A stretch of 64,000 nt of DNA from Arachis hypogaea (GCF_003086295.3 NC_092047.1:116972449-117036448); one strand, 5' to 3'; counted from the first letter of the stretch, positions 1 to 12,678 are shown. Numbers and translations are program-made. Notes: generated from the letters alone by a model not told the origin.

Positions 1-2897
1 TACTATTTGTTGGTCCCGAGTATCTTTGTACTAACTTGGGGAGAACTAGCATTGGCTCGGCAAAGAAATTCGCCACATGCAAAACGTTACCCGTCACAGA
101 ATGCTTTGTATATGCATGCACAAGATGGGTACAACTACGTGTTAGTTTTTGCAGCCGCTATAGTAGAAGGCCTCATTTTGTTAGTGAGAGCTATCTATCT
201 AGCAATGTTATTCTCTCCAAGTATACTGATGGCACCAGTTGCAGATTATTTTGGACCAGAGTTTAGGAAAGTGTGGCTCCGGGTAATTCATCGTACATTA
301 GAAAAAGCAGGCCCGGCATTCATAAAATGGGGTCAATGGGCTGCTACACGACCTGATCTCTTTCCTCGGGATTTATGTATGAAACTTTCTGAACTTCATA
401 CTAAAGCTCCCGAACATAGTTTTTACTACACAAAGAAAACTATAGAGAGAGCTTTTGGGCGAAAGATATCTGAAATTTTTGAAAACTTTGAAGAAGTTCC
501 TGTAGCATCTGGTAGTATTGCTCAAGTGCATCGTGCTCTTTTAAGATCTACTTACCCTGGTCAGAAAACAAAGAGCCAGGTGGTTGCAGTGAAGGTTAGA
601 CATCCTGGTGTGGGAGAATCTATTAGAAGAGATTTTGCAATTATCAATTTGATGGCAAAATCTTCAAGGTTTATTCCTGCTCTCAATTGGTTAAGATTGG
701 ATGAAAGTGTTCAACAGTTTGCAGTTTTCATGTTGTCTCAAGTTGACCTTGCAAGGGAAGCTGCTCATTTGAGCCGTTTTATCTACAACTTCCGTAAATG
801 GAAGGATGTCTCTTTTCCTAAGCCTGTCTATCCACTTGTGCATCCTGCAGTCTTGGTGGAAACCTATGAAAATGGGGAAAGTGTGTCATATTATGTTGAT
901 GAACTTCAAGGACATGAGAGGATTAAAAGTGCTCTTGCTCATATTGGGACTCATGCACTTTTGAAGATGTTACTGGTAAAAAATGACATCTTTCATTTGC
1001 AATTTTTTTCCAACAATTTTTCATGCAATATAATTTGTGAACAATCAAGTTTTTCTTAATTCTATTAAATATGTATCTCTCAATTGACATGTAAAGAAAA
1101 AACTTTCATGGTTCTCTATAGGTGTTCTCTATTAAATATGCTAAGAGATTAGGCCTTATAATTTCTCTTCTTCTTAATGTAATTCCTTCTTTTGTAACCG
1201 AAAAAAGATATTAGCTTGTCTTGTTAGGAATATCAATAGAGGATTCATAAGCAAAGTTTTGGTTTTAAAATGTTGTAACAACAGCAAAAAGGAGGTTTTT
1301 TTTTTTTTTTGGGGGGGGGGGGGAGAGTTGTATAATTTCAAATAGTTTTTATGGAAAATTTTAGCATTAAATTGTTGCTTATCTTTATGTTATCTTCTGC
1401 TTGTATTTTCATGAAAATTTATAATCTTAGTTCTCATTAACTGTTATTAACTTGTACTATATAGATTTTCAATTTACGTTGGATGAAACATTAAACCGGG
1501 AACAGGTTATTTACTCTCTAGTTTGTATGCTTATGTTATGCTGCTTGTATTTCATGATAAACCTGGACCTTTCATTTTCTATAGCCTCTTTATGGTTTTT
1601 AGCTAATGGCAATTCTCTTTTATTTCAACAAATTTTCTTATTTGATCCACAAACAAATTTACTTTCTGACTTTCCTTGTTTGATCTATAATAATCATATT
1701 ACATCCTATTTCCTATGTTCAGTATGAACTAGAAGTTGGATCCTTTGGTATTTTAGACTTGAACATGATAAAGTTTAGCTTCCAATATATTGGGGTATAT
1801 TCTTTCAGGTGGATAACTTCATTCATGCAGACATGCATCCCGGAAATATCCTTGTTCGACTCTCTCAAAGCAAGCGCCGGAATCGGCTCTTCAAATCAAA
1901 GCCTCATGTGGTTTTCCTTGATGTAGGCATGACTGCTGAACTCTCTGGTAGTGACCGGGTAAATCTATTGGAATTTTTCAAAGCTGTTGCCCGCCGTGAT
2001 GGTCGGACAGCTGCAGAGTGCACACTCAGATTATCACAAAAACAGAACTGCCCAAATCCAAAGGCTTTCATTGAGGTAATTTGTTCAAGATACAACTGTT
2101 TGAATATGGATTATTACATTGTTGCATTCTGTCTACAGGTGAGCATAGTAATGAGGTCCTGCTTGTTGTGTGTGGGGTTCAATGGATTGCAGATATATGT
2201 TCTTTTTTCATTTACTTAACCCCGTGATATGATTCTGAGCCATTGCATACATTGGTTTCTTCTGTTTTTCTAATAGGAAGTGGAAGAGGCATTTACCTTT
2301 TGGGGCACCCCGGAAGGTGACCTGGTTCATCCTGCAGAGTGCATAGAGCAATTACTGGAGAAAGTCAGGCGTCATAGAGTTAATGTAGATGGCAATGTTT
2401 GTACTGTCATGGTGACAACCCTGGTTCTCGAGGTAACTTTTTTTTTGGGTCATCTTTTTACCAAGCTCACTACACTAGTATGCGACAATACCACTATCAT
2501 GTGAGTTGGAAAGTAATGGAAAACAATATGCCCTTTATAAGTTCTCATAGCTGATTATACTCTGCTTCCTGGTTGTCGTCTTATTAATGGAGAAATGATA
2601 CTTGTATTCATTTTTTCTTGGGCGCCAGAATTACTTCCCTCCACCGTTGGATGCAGTGTGGGATCCACAATGTTATAATCTCACACTCCGTCGTCTAGCG
2701 GAGAAAAAATGAATACAAAGCACAAATCCTGCTATCAAAATTGTTTGTGTAACTTGTGCATAATGTAATTTGTGTAGGGTTGGCAGCGTAAGCTTGATCC
2801 TGGGTATGATGTGATGCAGACGCTGCAGACATTGCTGCTCAGAGCTGATTGGGCAAAGTCTCTTTCTTACACAATTGATGGGCTTATGGCCCCCTAA
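1..2897 (+). CDS. ABC1/UbiB-family atypical kinase (ABC1K), 5'-partial
   Basis: Exons 1-975 (open at the left edge), 1809-2075, 2277-2432 and 2778-2897 join in phase 0 and give 505 residues plus stop. The start codon is outside the window, because the frame is open from base 1. Family hallmarks appear in order: KWGQWAATRPDLFP (the KxGQ motif of UbiB/ADCK proteins), an alanine/serine loop ending in ASGSIAQVH, the lysine motif VAVKVRHPGV, the catalytic-loop equivalent HADMHPGNIL (split across the first intron shown), and LDVGM at the metal-binding (DFG-like) site. A hydrophobic stretch lies near the N-terminal end. UbiB/ABC1 kinases support quinone and lipid metabolism in mitochondria or plastids. 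The wording of the KxGQ segment is closest to the ADCK2-like branch, which is usually mitochondrial; organelle and substrate are inferred. The gene converges with the JmjC gene on the other strand. Confidence 0.9.
1296..1323. repeat. T15-G13 homopolymer junction in intron
   Basis: About fifteen T are followed directly by thirteen G inside the intron 976-1808 of the ABC1-family gene. It is a low-complexity tract. Its exact length is prone to sequencing error. Confidence 0.85.
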
Positions 2898-3194
2898 ATA
2901 GTGAGGACCCCTTTGTTTCTTGAGGCTCTCCAGAAGCAATTTTGACGAACATAAAACTAAAGCATGAGCTCAAAGCCTAAAAGGCTAAAACTAAAGGCGC
3001 TATGACATTTTCCTTGTTTCTTTGTCAATTTTTTCTAAAGAATTATACATGTATTTATCTCTTGATTATTTTCCAGCGGTTAATGCTGCGTGCATGAGCA
3101 TTATAGTCTACGGTAAAAAGTGTAAGAAAGCGGTCTATATTTGAGCTTCATACTCTGTCGTGCATGCACAGAATACAGATTAGAGTTTTTATTC

Positions 3195-3472
3195 TTTAAA
3201 AAATAAATTACCATTTGTACCCATGAAAGATACAGACGCTGACAAATGTACTCATATAAGAATAAAACGACAATTGTAACCATAGAAGATGGCTTATGTG
3301 TGCCAAAAGTACCCTAACAGACAAATTGCGTAACCAACGTCCGGATACTTTTGGCACACGACGGCTATCTTCTGTGGTTACAATTTTCGTTTTATTCTTA
3401 TATGGGTATATTTGTCAGCGCTTATATATTTCATGGGTACAAATGGTAATTTATTCTTCTTTAAAAAATACT
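3195..3472. mobile_element. Foldback (inverted-repeat) MITE-like element
   Basis: The left arm (about 3195-3311) and right arm (about 3351-3472) are imperfect reverse complements. Both carry the block CCATTTGTACCCATG, then ATAAGAATAAAACG, then TGTAACCA-AGAAGAT, then GTGTGCCAAAAGTA, in mirrored order around a loop of about 40 bases. No coding content. It lies between the 3' ends of two converging genes. A target-site duplication was not identified, so the outer limits are approximate. Confidence 0.75.
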
Positions 3473-4349
3473 GAAGTACACTTTATTGTCGGAAGTAGAT
3501 TTTGCCATTTTCTAATTAGATAATGCCACTCTTATTATATGTTATTTTCAAATTATCAACTTTTATGGGTCATTTTTCATTACCAAGAAAAATAAAATAA
3601 CGAGGATGAAGGATAACTTACGTAAATAAGAAGTGATATCATCAAATTTAAGATTGATATTATCAACTATTTTTAGTTTTCCCGATTGCTAGTTGTAGAT
3701 GTGTAGATTCCGGTTAAATTAATGGTCATAACTAACAATTTAATTGCAAAATGGAAAGTGCTATTTGCACTATATAAACAAAGAATTACACTGTTCACAT
3801 AGCCTATTAAATCACGTTCTTTTTTTCTAACTTTAAAATTTTCATAATTTCATTCGACCATTTTCATGTAATCACAAAATTGCATAATTAAGCTTATGCG
3901 ACTTTATATAGTTCCAGGTTCTTTTCTTTTATTCTCTTTTCCACTTCTCTTTTCCACTGTATGAGTGCTTTTATTCCTAACGCTAGGAACCTGATAACAT
4001 TTCTTAGAAGCACTTGACTTTTGTTTCTACGGACCAACTCTTCTTTTGGATTCAAACCCAAGTGTCATTCGAAAATCGAAATCACTTTCAAAAGTTAATG
4101 AGCTAAGCAATTTCCTCTCAATATTTCGAAAATTCTCTTCAATTTAACCACTAAGCAAAATATATACACAGACCATCAAGGATTATTTCAAACTCGGGTA
4201 GGGCAGAGATAGATGTCAAAGCAGTCAAAAAATGGTTACACTGAAGAAACTAATCAATTTAATTAGAGTACCTTTTTTCTAGAAGCTACTTTTATGATTT
4301 TTTATTGGGGAGCAATAATCTATACAAAAATGGAAGACAGTTGGTGCAA
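3473..4349. other. Spacer between converging genes
   Basis: AT-rich sequence between the foldback element and the stop codon of the JmjC gene. It should contain the 3' UTR of the minus-strand gene. No open frame, RNA gene or clear repeat was seen. Confidence 0.6.
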
Positions 4350-7300
4350 TCATGTTTTGGCTGGCTTGTTTGTAAGCTCATGCATTTCCTTAATTGCTGT
4401 ATTCATGCTATGAAGCACCATTTTCTTCACCTGTTTCAAGAGGCCCTTGTCAATTCCATGCTTACAACAATAGCAGAAAGCAGGAACTGGTTTACAAAAT
4501 AAAATATACCTGCAACGTTTCTACTTTGGCTTTATGGTCTGCCGGCAGCAGTCGGACCTCATCAATCAGCTGGATACACTCGGAGACATTTTCCGGTGAC
4601 ACAAATTCCAACACCACATGAACGCAACACTGTAGATTATAAAAGACGGGGAAAAAGGAAGGGAAATTTTTTTTCATACATTCCTAAAGTTTAGGAAGAG
4701 AGAGAAATAGTCATTATGCTAATGCAAAACCTTAGGATTTCTGATCTGGTATGGACATCCAGCGGGAATGACAACAGCTTCTCCAACATGTTGCTTGAAT
4801 GTCCATGGTTCAACCTCTGGTAACAATGACGATTGTGTAAATAGAGTTGCCTGCAATTGTAACAGATCATGAAACACAGAACTATGTGTACTTACGAAAC
4901 TCCTCTTTAAGCCTTATTTTGTGATTTTTGTCAAGAAAAATGCTCTGATCTAGAATTGGATGAACCATCTGCGAAAAAATGTCAATCAATAACCACCGGT
5001 TCAAACAAAATCCTCAAGAGTTGTCATTGTTTGAACTTACTACTTTGTCATTGTCATAGTTATGAGAAAATTCATCACAATGTCTTATAAGGTATTCCAT
5101 GAGCTTTGGAACGTCTTGTCTGCGGAATACATCCCATTGGGCCCCAGAATGCTCAGCAGAAAACTTATTTTTATCTTTCGAGCTTTCAAACAGATTTCTT
5201 GGATTACGGCCTGTAGACAACCCATGGAGAACTGTGGGTTCCGAATCAGAATCAGATAAATCACATTCTCTATCCTGGGAAAAGCTGTTCTCTATACTTC
5301 CAGTAGTTGCTTTTTCAGTGTGAGTTGAGACAAAGGATGTTCTATTGACTCTCCTTAAAAAGTCAACTTCTTTGGCCACTCGCTGTGAACCTTTTTGTTC
5401 CACTTCTTCAGCATGTGGTGGTAACGTTTCTTTTACTTTCTCTTCCTGTTGTTGTTCAGCAGTAATTTTAGAAGAATCCCTTCGACATAAAGCTTTATGC
5501 TTTTTCAGTAGTCGTTGAATTTTTGAAAGCTGCTCTGTAGATAGGGGAACATCCGTGGTATGTGCCATAATATTAACCTGGAATTACAAATCAGATGGCT
5601 AATGAAATGGATAAGGATAAAGCGTCAATGCGTCATTCTACACACTACATGATCCTTTTCCCACAAAGTGCAGAACAGATCACTGCTATTCAACACGAAG
5701 CTTTGGCATAAATTTGTTCAGTGAATTTTCGTGTCAATTTGTTGCTTAGAGGAAAGGAAACAATTGCAACTCATAATTTCTAGGTATGAGCATGATTGAG
5801 TACTGGGGTTCGATATAAACATGAACCATCAAAAACCCAAAAGTAGTTGTAGGATTTTGGGCTTCACCACAGGAAGCAACCTAATTCTGTAAGATTTTAA
5901 ATTACTTAAAGCTGCTAGAGTTTCAATGCAGAAAGTAAAAAGACTTGAAAGCGAAGAACTGTATTACTCTGAATATACTTGAGAAGAAATCAAATGCAAC
6001 ATAACAAGGAAGGAAGCATACCACATCATATGAATCATAGCAGAGTTTAGTCACAGAATCAGCTTCCTTGTCGGCACAGCCAAATGAAATATGCACGTAT
6101 GGTCCAATGTCATGTTTAGTACTCTGAAGTGGCAAACTTGCTGCCAAATTCAGAAGACCAGACATGGGATTCATGTATTCTTGAATTGGTAGAGCATCAA
6201 TTACTTCAGAAAAATGACCTGGAAATTGCTCTTTGAAAAGTTGGGAAGACAACAACCCCTTTAATTTCAGCATCTCATGGCAAGTGTTTTCGCAAGGACG
6301 ACATTTGAGAGACCCGCTAAAAGACTGCCTAATGTTAATTTCCACCTGCCACAGAGATAGAGTGCTAAACTTACTATCATTGTTATAAAGAACAGGGAAA
6401 TAGATTAAACATCCAGTTTGTATGTATGCCCATGCATATACTTGTGAAGTACAACAAAGCCCTATAAACTAAAATTGGTATGTGTTTATAAATATGTTTA
6501 AATGAATAAAATATTACTGCAAGAATGCAGTACGATTTTATGGCCAACCAAGATTATCAATTAACAATTCAATTTAAAAAGTATAATAACAAAAAACAAT
6601 AACTGATACACTGACCTCACACCAATCCAAACAAGATTCAAGTAAGTCCTTATCACTCTCGTATCTTGTAATGCTCCGCTCAAGATAACTACAGAACATG
6701 ATCAGTGGATCCCAGCTGAGGTTTGATGTCTTTCGAAGAACATCTTGCACCACTACGGGATGGCCTTTTCCCCAGTGTTTTTGAAAGTGTTCAAAATTAT
6801 CACCATTGATGTCCGAAACTGTGGGGTTAAACAAGCAATTATCATTTGAATCCCCTCTTAGAGCTGCTTCTTGCAACTGCTTATGTCTTTTAGTTTTGTG
6901 ATCTGTGTCAGAACACATTGAGCATTTTGAACTTTTGTCTGGTATTTCTGGGAATTCATAGCTGCAAACGATTTCTTCTGCCTTTAGTTCCATCTCTTTG
7001 ATCAAACTAGAGGGAAAAATATATCTCAAATCACGGTGGCTATTACCACAACCACCAAGTTCTGTAGATGGAAATGATACAGTGTCAATGCCATTACAAT
7101 GAGTTATATTGCAACTAGAAATGGCCTTCTCATCCGCATTTTCTTTCTCACGGGCAGCGCAAGTTTTTGTTTTAATCGGTAGCTTCAACATTGATTCTCC
7201 AGAAATGCTTCCCTGACTTAATTCTTGAAAACAATTTAAGCAAAGGCTATATAAGCAACTAGGGCAGCTTCTATTGAGATCCAAAATGGGAGTTTTGCAG

Positions 7301-8955
7301 TGATTGCTGAGTCAAGTAATAAATTAGTTAGCATCAAGCACCAGAGAAACCTTTGACTTTTCTAAATAGCACTCAGAATAGAGTTTACCAGAATTTTTTC
7401 TCATTGAAGCCAAATTCAACCTGTCTGATGTGAATATCAGAAGCTTCCATCCCTGTCCAACATAAAAATGCATCTCAGATAACACTACTATATTAGCAAA
7501 CGAAATTTGAAGAACAATAATATTTACCTTTAATTCTTGCTTCAGTTTCTAGCTGAGTATCCTGATATTCACTTATTTGTTTCAGTACTGGAAGGAGCAT
7601 ACAGAGTAGGTAATGTAAATGCAATATTCTACCAACTCTGCTTTTACCAGCCGAATGTTCCTAAGACAATGCATGTTAACTGAACTGTCAGCATATGCTA
7701 CCAAAGCAACATTGTAAAGCAGAAAAGCATCAATTTTGATGTCAGACCTTACTTTCACTGTCTTTATATTGACTTGCCAGACAGTCCTTACAAGTGCAAG
7801 TTCCTCTACAAACAGGGCATGCCTTCTTAACTTCATTCTCAGTGCCAAAATACCTGTTAGTTTCAAGAAATATCAGCATATGTCTCATATTTGAATCCTC
7901 AACTACAAAATCATATTTGTTAATATATAAGCATTGAACATTGGGGCAGTGTAAATGAATGCAACAATGACAGACCGCTGTTTTATGCAATCCATGCAGA
8001 AGAACTCCTTGTTACAGCTAGAACACTTGATAAGATTCTGAGAATTACTCTTCTGGCACCAATGACACCTCTTCTTCTTACCCTTTCCCTTCTTCTTCAA
8101 GCCCTGTCCATACTGCACAACCTGAAAAAAACAAATATCAACAAATCAAAGGGGGGAAAAAAAGAGAGTAAAACTTAGCAGCTTCTGCTAAACCCACAGA
8201 AAAAAAAAAAAAGAGTAATAACTAACGAACCCACCAACCTGCAACCTGCCAACAGGGACTCTATCAACATTCTTGGACCTGAAGTAACGCGGCGTGACGG
8301 CGAGCGCTTTGGAATTAGAATCAGCAGCCAGTTTTACATCAAAATGGGAACCCACATTGCCATTGAAACCATTGGCGGTTGAAGCTGTAGAGATAGCCAT
8401 CACTCCATTCGGCAATTCTCTCCGCAACTCTGCTCCTTCGCTGCACTCTTCATCTTCTTCATCATCGTCATTCTTCTTGTTCCTCTTCTTCCTTTTCTCA
8501 ACCTCTCTCGTCAAGACCATCCTTATAAGCTCCAAATGCTTATCATCACCACTCCGCAACCCCTTGTTTTTGTTTTTCCTTTTCTTGTTCTTATTCTTCT
8601 TCTGAACGACCAATGCCTCTGAAGTACCATCGGAAAGCTTGCGCTTCTTTTTGGCGAGAAGAGCAATCTTGGAGTCCTTGCGTGCCCTAATTTCGACATT
8701 GTTGGCAGGAGAGGAAGGAGGAGAAGGAGAATGAGAGTGGCTCTTACGCTTATTCCTCTGAAGCTTGAGGAACTCAGGGACCTTCTCCTTGTACTGGCGA
8801 TGGCGACCTTGAAGGTAGTGAACCTCGCACAGCTTCAGATTATCCTTCACTCTCCGCCGGCACCGCCATTGCCGCCCGTCCGTCCTCCCGCACCTCAGGT
8901 TGTCCGGCGGAACATACTCCTCCTCCCCGGTGGCCGCAGCTGATTTTTTTCCCAT
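4350..8955 (-). CDS. JMJ24: WRC/zinc-finger/JmjC-domain protein, JMJ24-type
   Basis: Twelve exons (5' to 3'): 8955-8239, 8121-7976, 7853-7748, 7660-7528, 7452-7389, 7306-6616, 6345-6022, 5577-5041, 4968-4896, 4816-4731, 4629-4510, 4430-4350; 1025 residues. Start: ATG at 8955 just before the WRC domain ([16 protein letters not shown]). A Lys-rich nuclear-type segment follows. Next comes a Cys-rich RING-like region at about 254-313 (RCHWC ... [14 protein letters not shown]), then a second Cys cluster (FCNHCKTP ... CPSC ... CLNC) near 389-420. The JmjC domain spans roughly 640-970 ([39 protein letters not shown]). Where active KDM3/IBM1-type proteins have HxD and a distal H, this one has C721-Y-D723 and Y953, so demethylation is doubtful. 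Arabidopsis JMJ24 also has a degenerate JmjC and is reported as a ubiquitin ligase acting on CMT3. A similar role here is inferred. The symbol is by family resemblance. Confidence 0.92.
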
Positions 8956-9829
8956 GAAAGTTGGAATTTTTTTAAAGAAAAACAGAATTGAGATTTTTCT
9001 CGGGAAAATTTTCTGGGAAAAAGTGAAACCTAAGCAGAGGGAGAGAAAAATCCCGTCTTTTCTGCACAGGGCGCTGGGGAACGGAAAAGGGTTTCTCTGT
9101 TTTTAAGGCCCAAACGAATGTGTATGTTTTTTTTTTGTGTATTTTATTGCGGAGAAAGGAAAAAAGTAAGTGTGGCAAGTTAATGTAATTATTGGCAAAT
9201 TCAGAGTCTTGTTTTGGTCCGTGGTCTTGTGGGATCAAGATTTTAATCAGAATCTTGTCTTAATTCTTATATCAGATCATTGATGAACTGATGTATAACA
9301 TTTTTCTGTAGAAATCAGGTTCTCCGGAATTTTTTTCACCTTAATTCTCCCCATTTTTTACATTTTGTTTTGGACCAAGTTTTTCACTTTTTGGTTCCGA
9401 AGTTGGTCACTGAATCTTGTTGCGAGAATTTTTTTTCTGAAAAAGTCTACCCTTTTCGGTTTCTTGGGCTGGAATCAATCGCATTGTGTCTTCAAATGAT
9501 GGTGTATTGAAGATGTAGCATTCAATATTTTGATTAAGCAACTTGGATATGAATATATATAAATGATAAAAAATTATTAAGTGGCCAATGTACACACCAG
9601 TGTCACTCTTTTCTGGTTTGGTTTTTTAGCTGCCTTTGATGTGTGATATATGATGTATGAAAGCATGAAAGGCTGAAAGCATAGCATTAACATTTTTCAT
9701 TTTGCTCTTGATTTTTTTTTTTTTTTGTGTGTACATTTGCAGGCTGATTGTTTGTGCACTTTTTAATTTAGATGTGCAAGGGAAATGGTATAGGACGCAG
9801 TGATGGAGTGTATAGGTGTTTTTTTACAA
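8956..9829. other. Upstream region of the JmjC gene
   Basis: Holds the 5' UTR and promoter of the minus-strand JmjC gene. No convincing TATA box is visible near the start codon. The rest is AT-rich with T-runs and no credible gene. Confidence 0.5.
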
Positions 9830-10030
9830 CTGTGATGTCAGGAGCAAAAATCAGACCATCCGAATTTTGGGTACATAAATCGAAGGATCCGATTTGTATT
9901 TAAAAAATTAAAAAAATTTGGGGTACACAAATTGGAGAGTCAAATTACCTTCACCAAAATTTAATTTTTTTTCTTCCACACTAATCGGACTGTTCGATTA
10001 GTGGGCTTAATTTTTTTTACAAAAAAATCA
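9830..10030. repeat. Dispersed repeat, copy 1 (CCGATTTGT family)
   Basis: Contains the series ATCCGAATTTTGGGTACA, AAATCGAAGGATCCGATTTGT, a T/A-rich spacer, then GGGTACACAAATTGGA. A related copy lies at about 49640-49870 with the same order of blocks (ACAAATCGG-ACC-CTCCGATTTGT, spacer, GTACACAAATCG). No terminal repeats or coding region are visible. It is a non-coding dispersed family of unknown class. Confidence 0.6.
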
Positions 10031-10794
10031 AATGATCCAATTTCTTCATCTCTTATTTCAGAAAAAGCTATCCCACATTTATGTTTAGCACCCAGATTCT
10101 CCACAACAACATACAACACACACATGCTTCTCATATCCAAAAAAATGAGTAGAATATGGTAGAGTTTAGATCTAATCCTATAACTCTATTTGCACATTGA
10201 ATTTTTTATATAAATTCAATTCTATTATATCTGCGAGTTGAAAATATCTCACTCCTAATTTTACCCATTTTTAATCCACGGGTTATAAAAAATATACAAC
10301 ATTATTATAAGAATCTTTTGCATTTAGTGAGAGGTTTTTAATTCAACATCCACTTGAATATTTTTATATAAATATATAAAATATACATATATAGGATACG
10401 GCATGTTGCCATCCCTTTGACCAGTTTTTAAATTTAATAATATATTATTTTAATTATTTAATTAATTATGTCTCTTATTTTTAATGATTCAATATTATTT
10501 AATTAATTTAAATACTCATTTTTATGATAATTTTTTTAAAAAAAATTAAAGACAGAATAAAAGATAATATTTAAAGTATACCTAATTGTACTAATGTGTT
10601 TTTATTTTCCTTTGTCATTTTCTTTCATACTTTTTATTTTCCCATGTTTTAAGGGTATGCTTAATTATTTCATGCATAATTATCTTACAATTCTAAAGTT
10701 ATAAAAATTTGTTCCCTAGGATAGGGTAACAAATTAAAGAAGAACAATTCACCGCTAATTGATCTTCTACCTCCCTTTTATTATTGATAAGAGT
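10031..10794. other. AT-rich intergenic sequence
   Basis: Very AT-rich; no gene, RNA or clear repeat structure seen. Confidence 0.6.
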
Positions 10795-11130
10795 TTTGTT
10801 ACACATTCAAAAGATTTATGCAACCAAACAACTAAGTTACAACTAAGTCATTTAATTTATATGGTGTGGAGTACGTGGTCTTCTTCTTTTTTTTTTCTCT
10901 TTTTTTTTTTATTTATTTTTTATTATCGTCATCGTCATTCGTTGTCACTACCATATTATCACATCCATCTCCTTCTCTTTCTGTTTTTTTTTTATTTAAT
11001 TTTTTTTATCTCCTCCTTCCTTTTCTTCTTCTTTTTCTATTATCATTATCGTCATCACTAACAACACCAACATTTTGCTAACATCTTTATTGATTCTAAT
11101 TCTCGGTGGTGACATTGTTAAATAATTTTG

Positions 11131-11432
11131 AAACCGAAAATATTATCAAAACGAAACCATTGTATAATACCAAATGAACCGAAAACTGTCCATTATATAA
11201 ATTTGAATTCAGAAACACATGCGTCTCGAATGAACCAAAAATATTATCAAAATGAAACCATTATATAATATCAAATGAACCGAACATTATCCATTATATA
11301 AATTCAATTTCAGAAACAACTGCGTCTCGAATGAACCGAAAATATTATCAAAACGAAACCATTGTATAATATCAAATGATTCAAAAATTGTCCATTATAT
11401 AAATTCGAATTCAAAAACAAGTCAATTTTGAA
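11131..11432. repeat. Tandem repeat, about 101 bp x 3
   Basis: Three copies begin near 11132, 11233 and 11334. Each contains AACC-AAAATATTATCAAAA, GAAACCATT-TATAATA, CAAATGA, TCCATTATATAAATT and a CAGAAACA-type ending. The first two junctions share CGTCTCGAATGAACC. Copies differ by scattered substitutions. No coding potential. Confidence 0.85.
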
Positions 11433-11639
11433 CAAAAATACATCCAAATCAATTTTTGATAGTGTCATCAATATGACAAAAAATCGATGATAACGATAAC
11501 GACAATACGTATTAGAAGAAGACAATGACGATAATGATGATGATTATGATAATGATAATGATGGAGGAGAATGATGAAAATGAAGGAGGAGACGAAATTC
11601 CAATAGGATGAGGAGTTGTTGGTGACGACGGTAACGAAA

Positions 11640-11710
11640 TTGAAAAATAATAAAAAAGGAGGAGACGATAACGAAATTGAAAAATAATAAAAAAGGAGGA
11701 GAAGAAAAAG
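11640..11710. repeat. Short tandem duplication (about 37 bp x 2)
   Basis: The block ACGAAATTGAAAAATAATA followed by AAAAAGGAGGAGA occurs twice in direct succession within a GA/GAT-rich stretch (11520-11740). Confidence 0.75.
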
Positions 11711-12372
11711 ACGTAGCATTCGAGAAGAAGAAGAACGCGTAACTCAAATCACTTAGATGAACTTGGAAGTTAAAATTGCTTAGACGTGGAGAATTATTCT
11801 ATTGATAATGTTATCATCATGCTTTTCAAAGCAAAAAATCAAAATGACAAAAATTTAAGTGCAAACAATTTTAATTTGTATTGGCTATTATTTTTAGCCA
11901 ACACTCTAATAAAAAATATTAGAAAGCTACTAAAATTTATTAATTTTCAATTAATCATTAATATTTAAAAATATAAGTTAAAACTTAAAAGTATGTTGTT
12001 GGATTATTAGATTAAATAAATTAGATTGATGGCTAAAAATAATTAATAAATTTTGATAGTTTTAAATTATTTTTTTTTCTATTATTTTTATTCCAATACT
12101 TTAGTAGTATACTTTTAGCGAGACCTCCGTTTTATTTTGGTCATTGAGCAAAAATTCAGAATTAAGAAGAGAAATTAAACTATTCTATATATTTCGTATA
12201 CCAATTTTAATAATAATAAAAAAGGTTGTCATATATCATGTGAAACATGAACATCTGGGAATATTAGTTGTTGGGTTAAGTTTTCAGACTTTCAACATGT
12301 AAAATCCAAAGAGGATGAATATAATTACATGTAACTATCGTTCTAATATTTGCTTTGTGGTTGTCTATGATG

Positions 12373-12678
12373 GGCACAGGATTTGGTGGTCCAGAAATCT
12401 TTGGACCACTTAGTGGTCCGAGTAGAAAACATGTTTTTGGAGTTTTTTTATCAATTACTACGTAGTCCTTGAACTAATTTTAATTACAAATTAACTCCAT
12501 ATATTTTATTTAATTATAAAAATAATTTTTATTTTATAAATTATTATTTTATCAATTATCTATTATATTTATTAATAATCAAATACAAAAATAACAACCA
12601 ATTATATCCTCCATTCATCCTAATAATTTCAATTGATTAAAAAATTAACTTTGATCTCGTTACGTTCGTCCATGGCTT
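12373..12678 (+). repeat. Left terminal inverted repeat of the MULE-like element
   Basis: About 306 bp, matching 13289-13595 in reverse complement nearly throughout, with a few substitutions. Its inner end reads TACGTTCGTCCATGGCTT. It contains an internal small palindrome, GGACCACTTAGTGGTCC, near the outer end. Confidence 0.9.

Larger units (their letters stand above)
10795..11790. mobile_element. Possible composite repeat element with weak terminal inverted similarity
   Basis: The left side carries ACTAAGTCATTTAA then ACGTGGTCTTCTTC before a pyrimidine-rich stretch. The right side, read on the minus strand, carries TCTAAGTGATTTGAG then ACGCGTTCTTCTTC before a matching pyrimidine-rich stretch. 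The core holds a 101-bp tandem repeat. The ends are diverged and no target duplication was found, so both the limits and the element itself are tentative. Confidence 0.35.

Noticed and set aside
1452..1727. 91-codon open frame in the ABC1-family gene
   Set aside because: It lies wholly in the intron 976-1808, is AT-rich and has no family similarity.
8294..8605. Plus-strand frame of about 100 codons rich in Ser and Phe
   Set aside because: It lies antisense to the first exon of the JmjC gene; the Ser/Phe runs are the complement of its Lys/Glu-rich segment.
10866..11081. Phe/Leu/Ser-rich open frames at 10759-11081 and on the minus strand at 11468-11747
   Set aside because: They come from pyrimidine-rich low-complexity DNA and look nothing like a protein-coding region.
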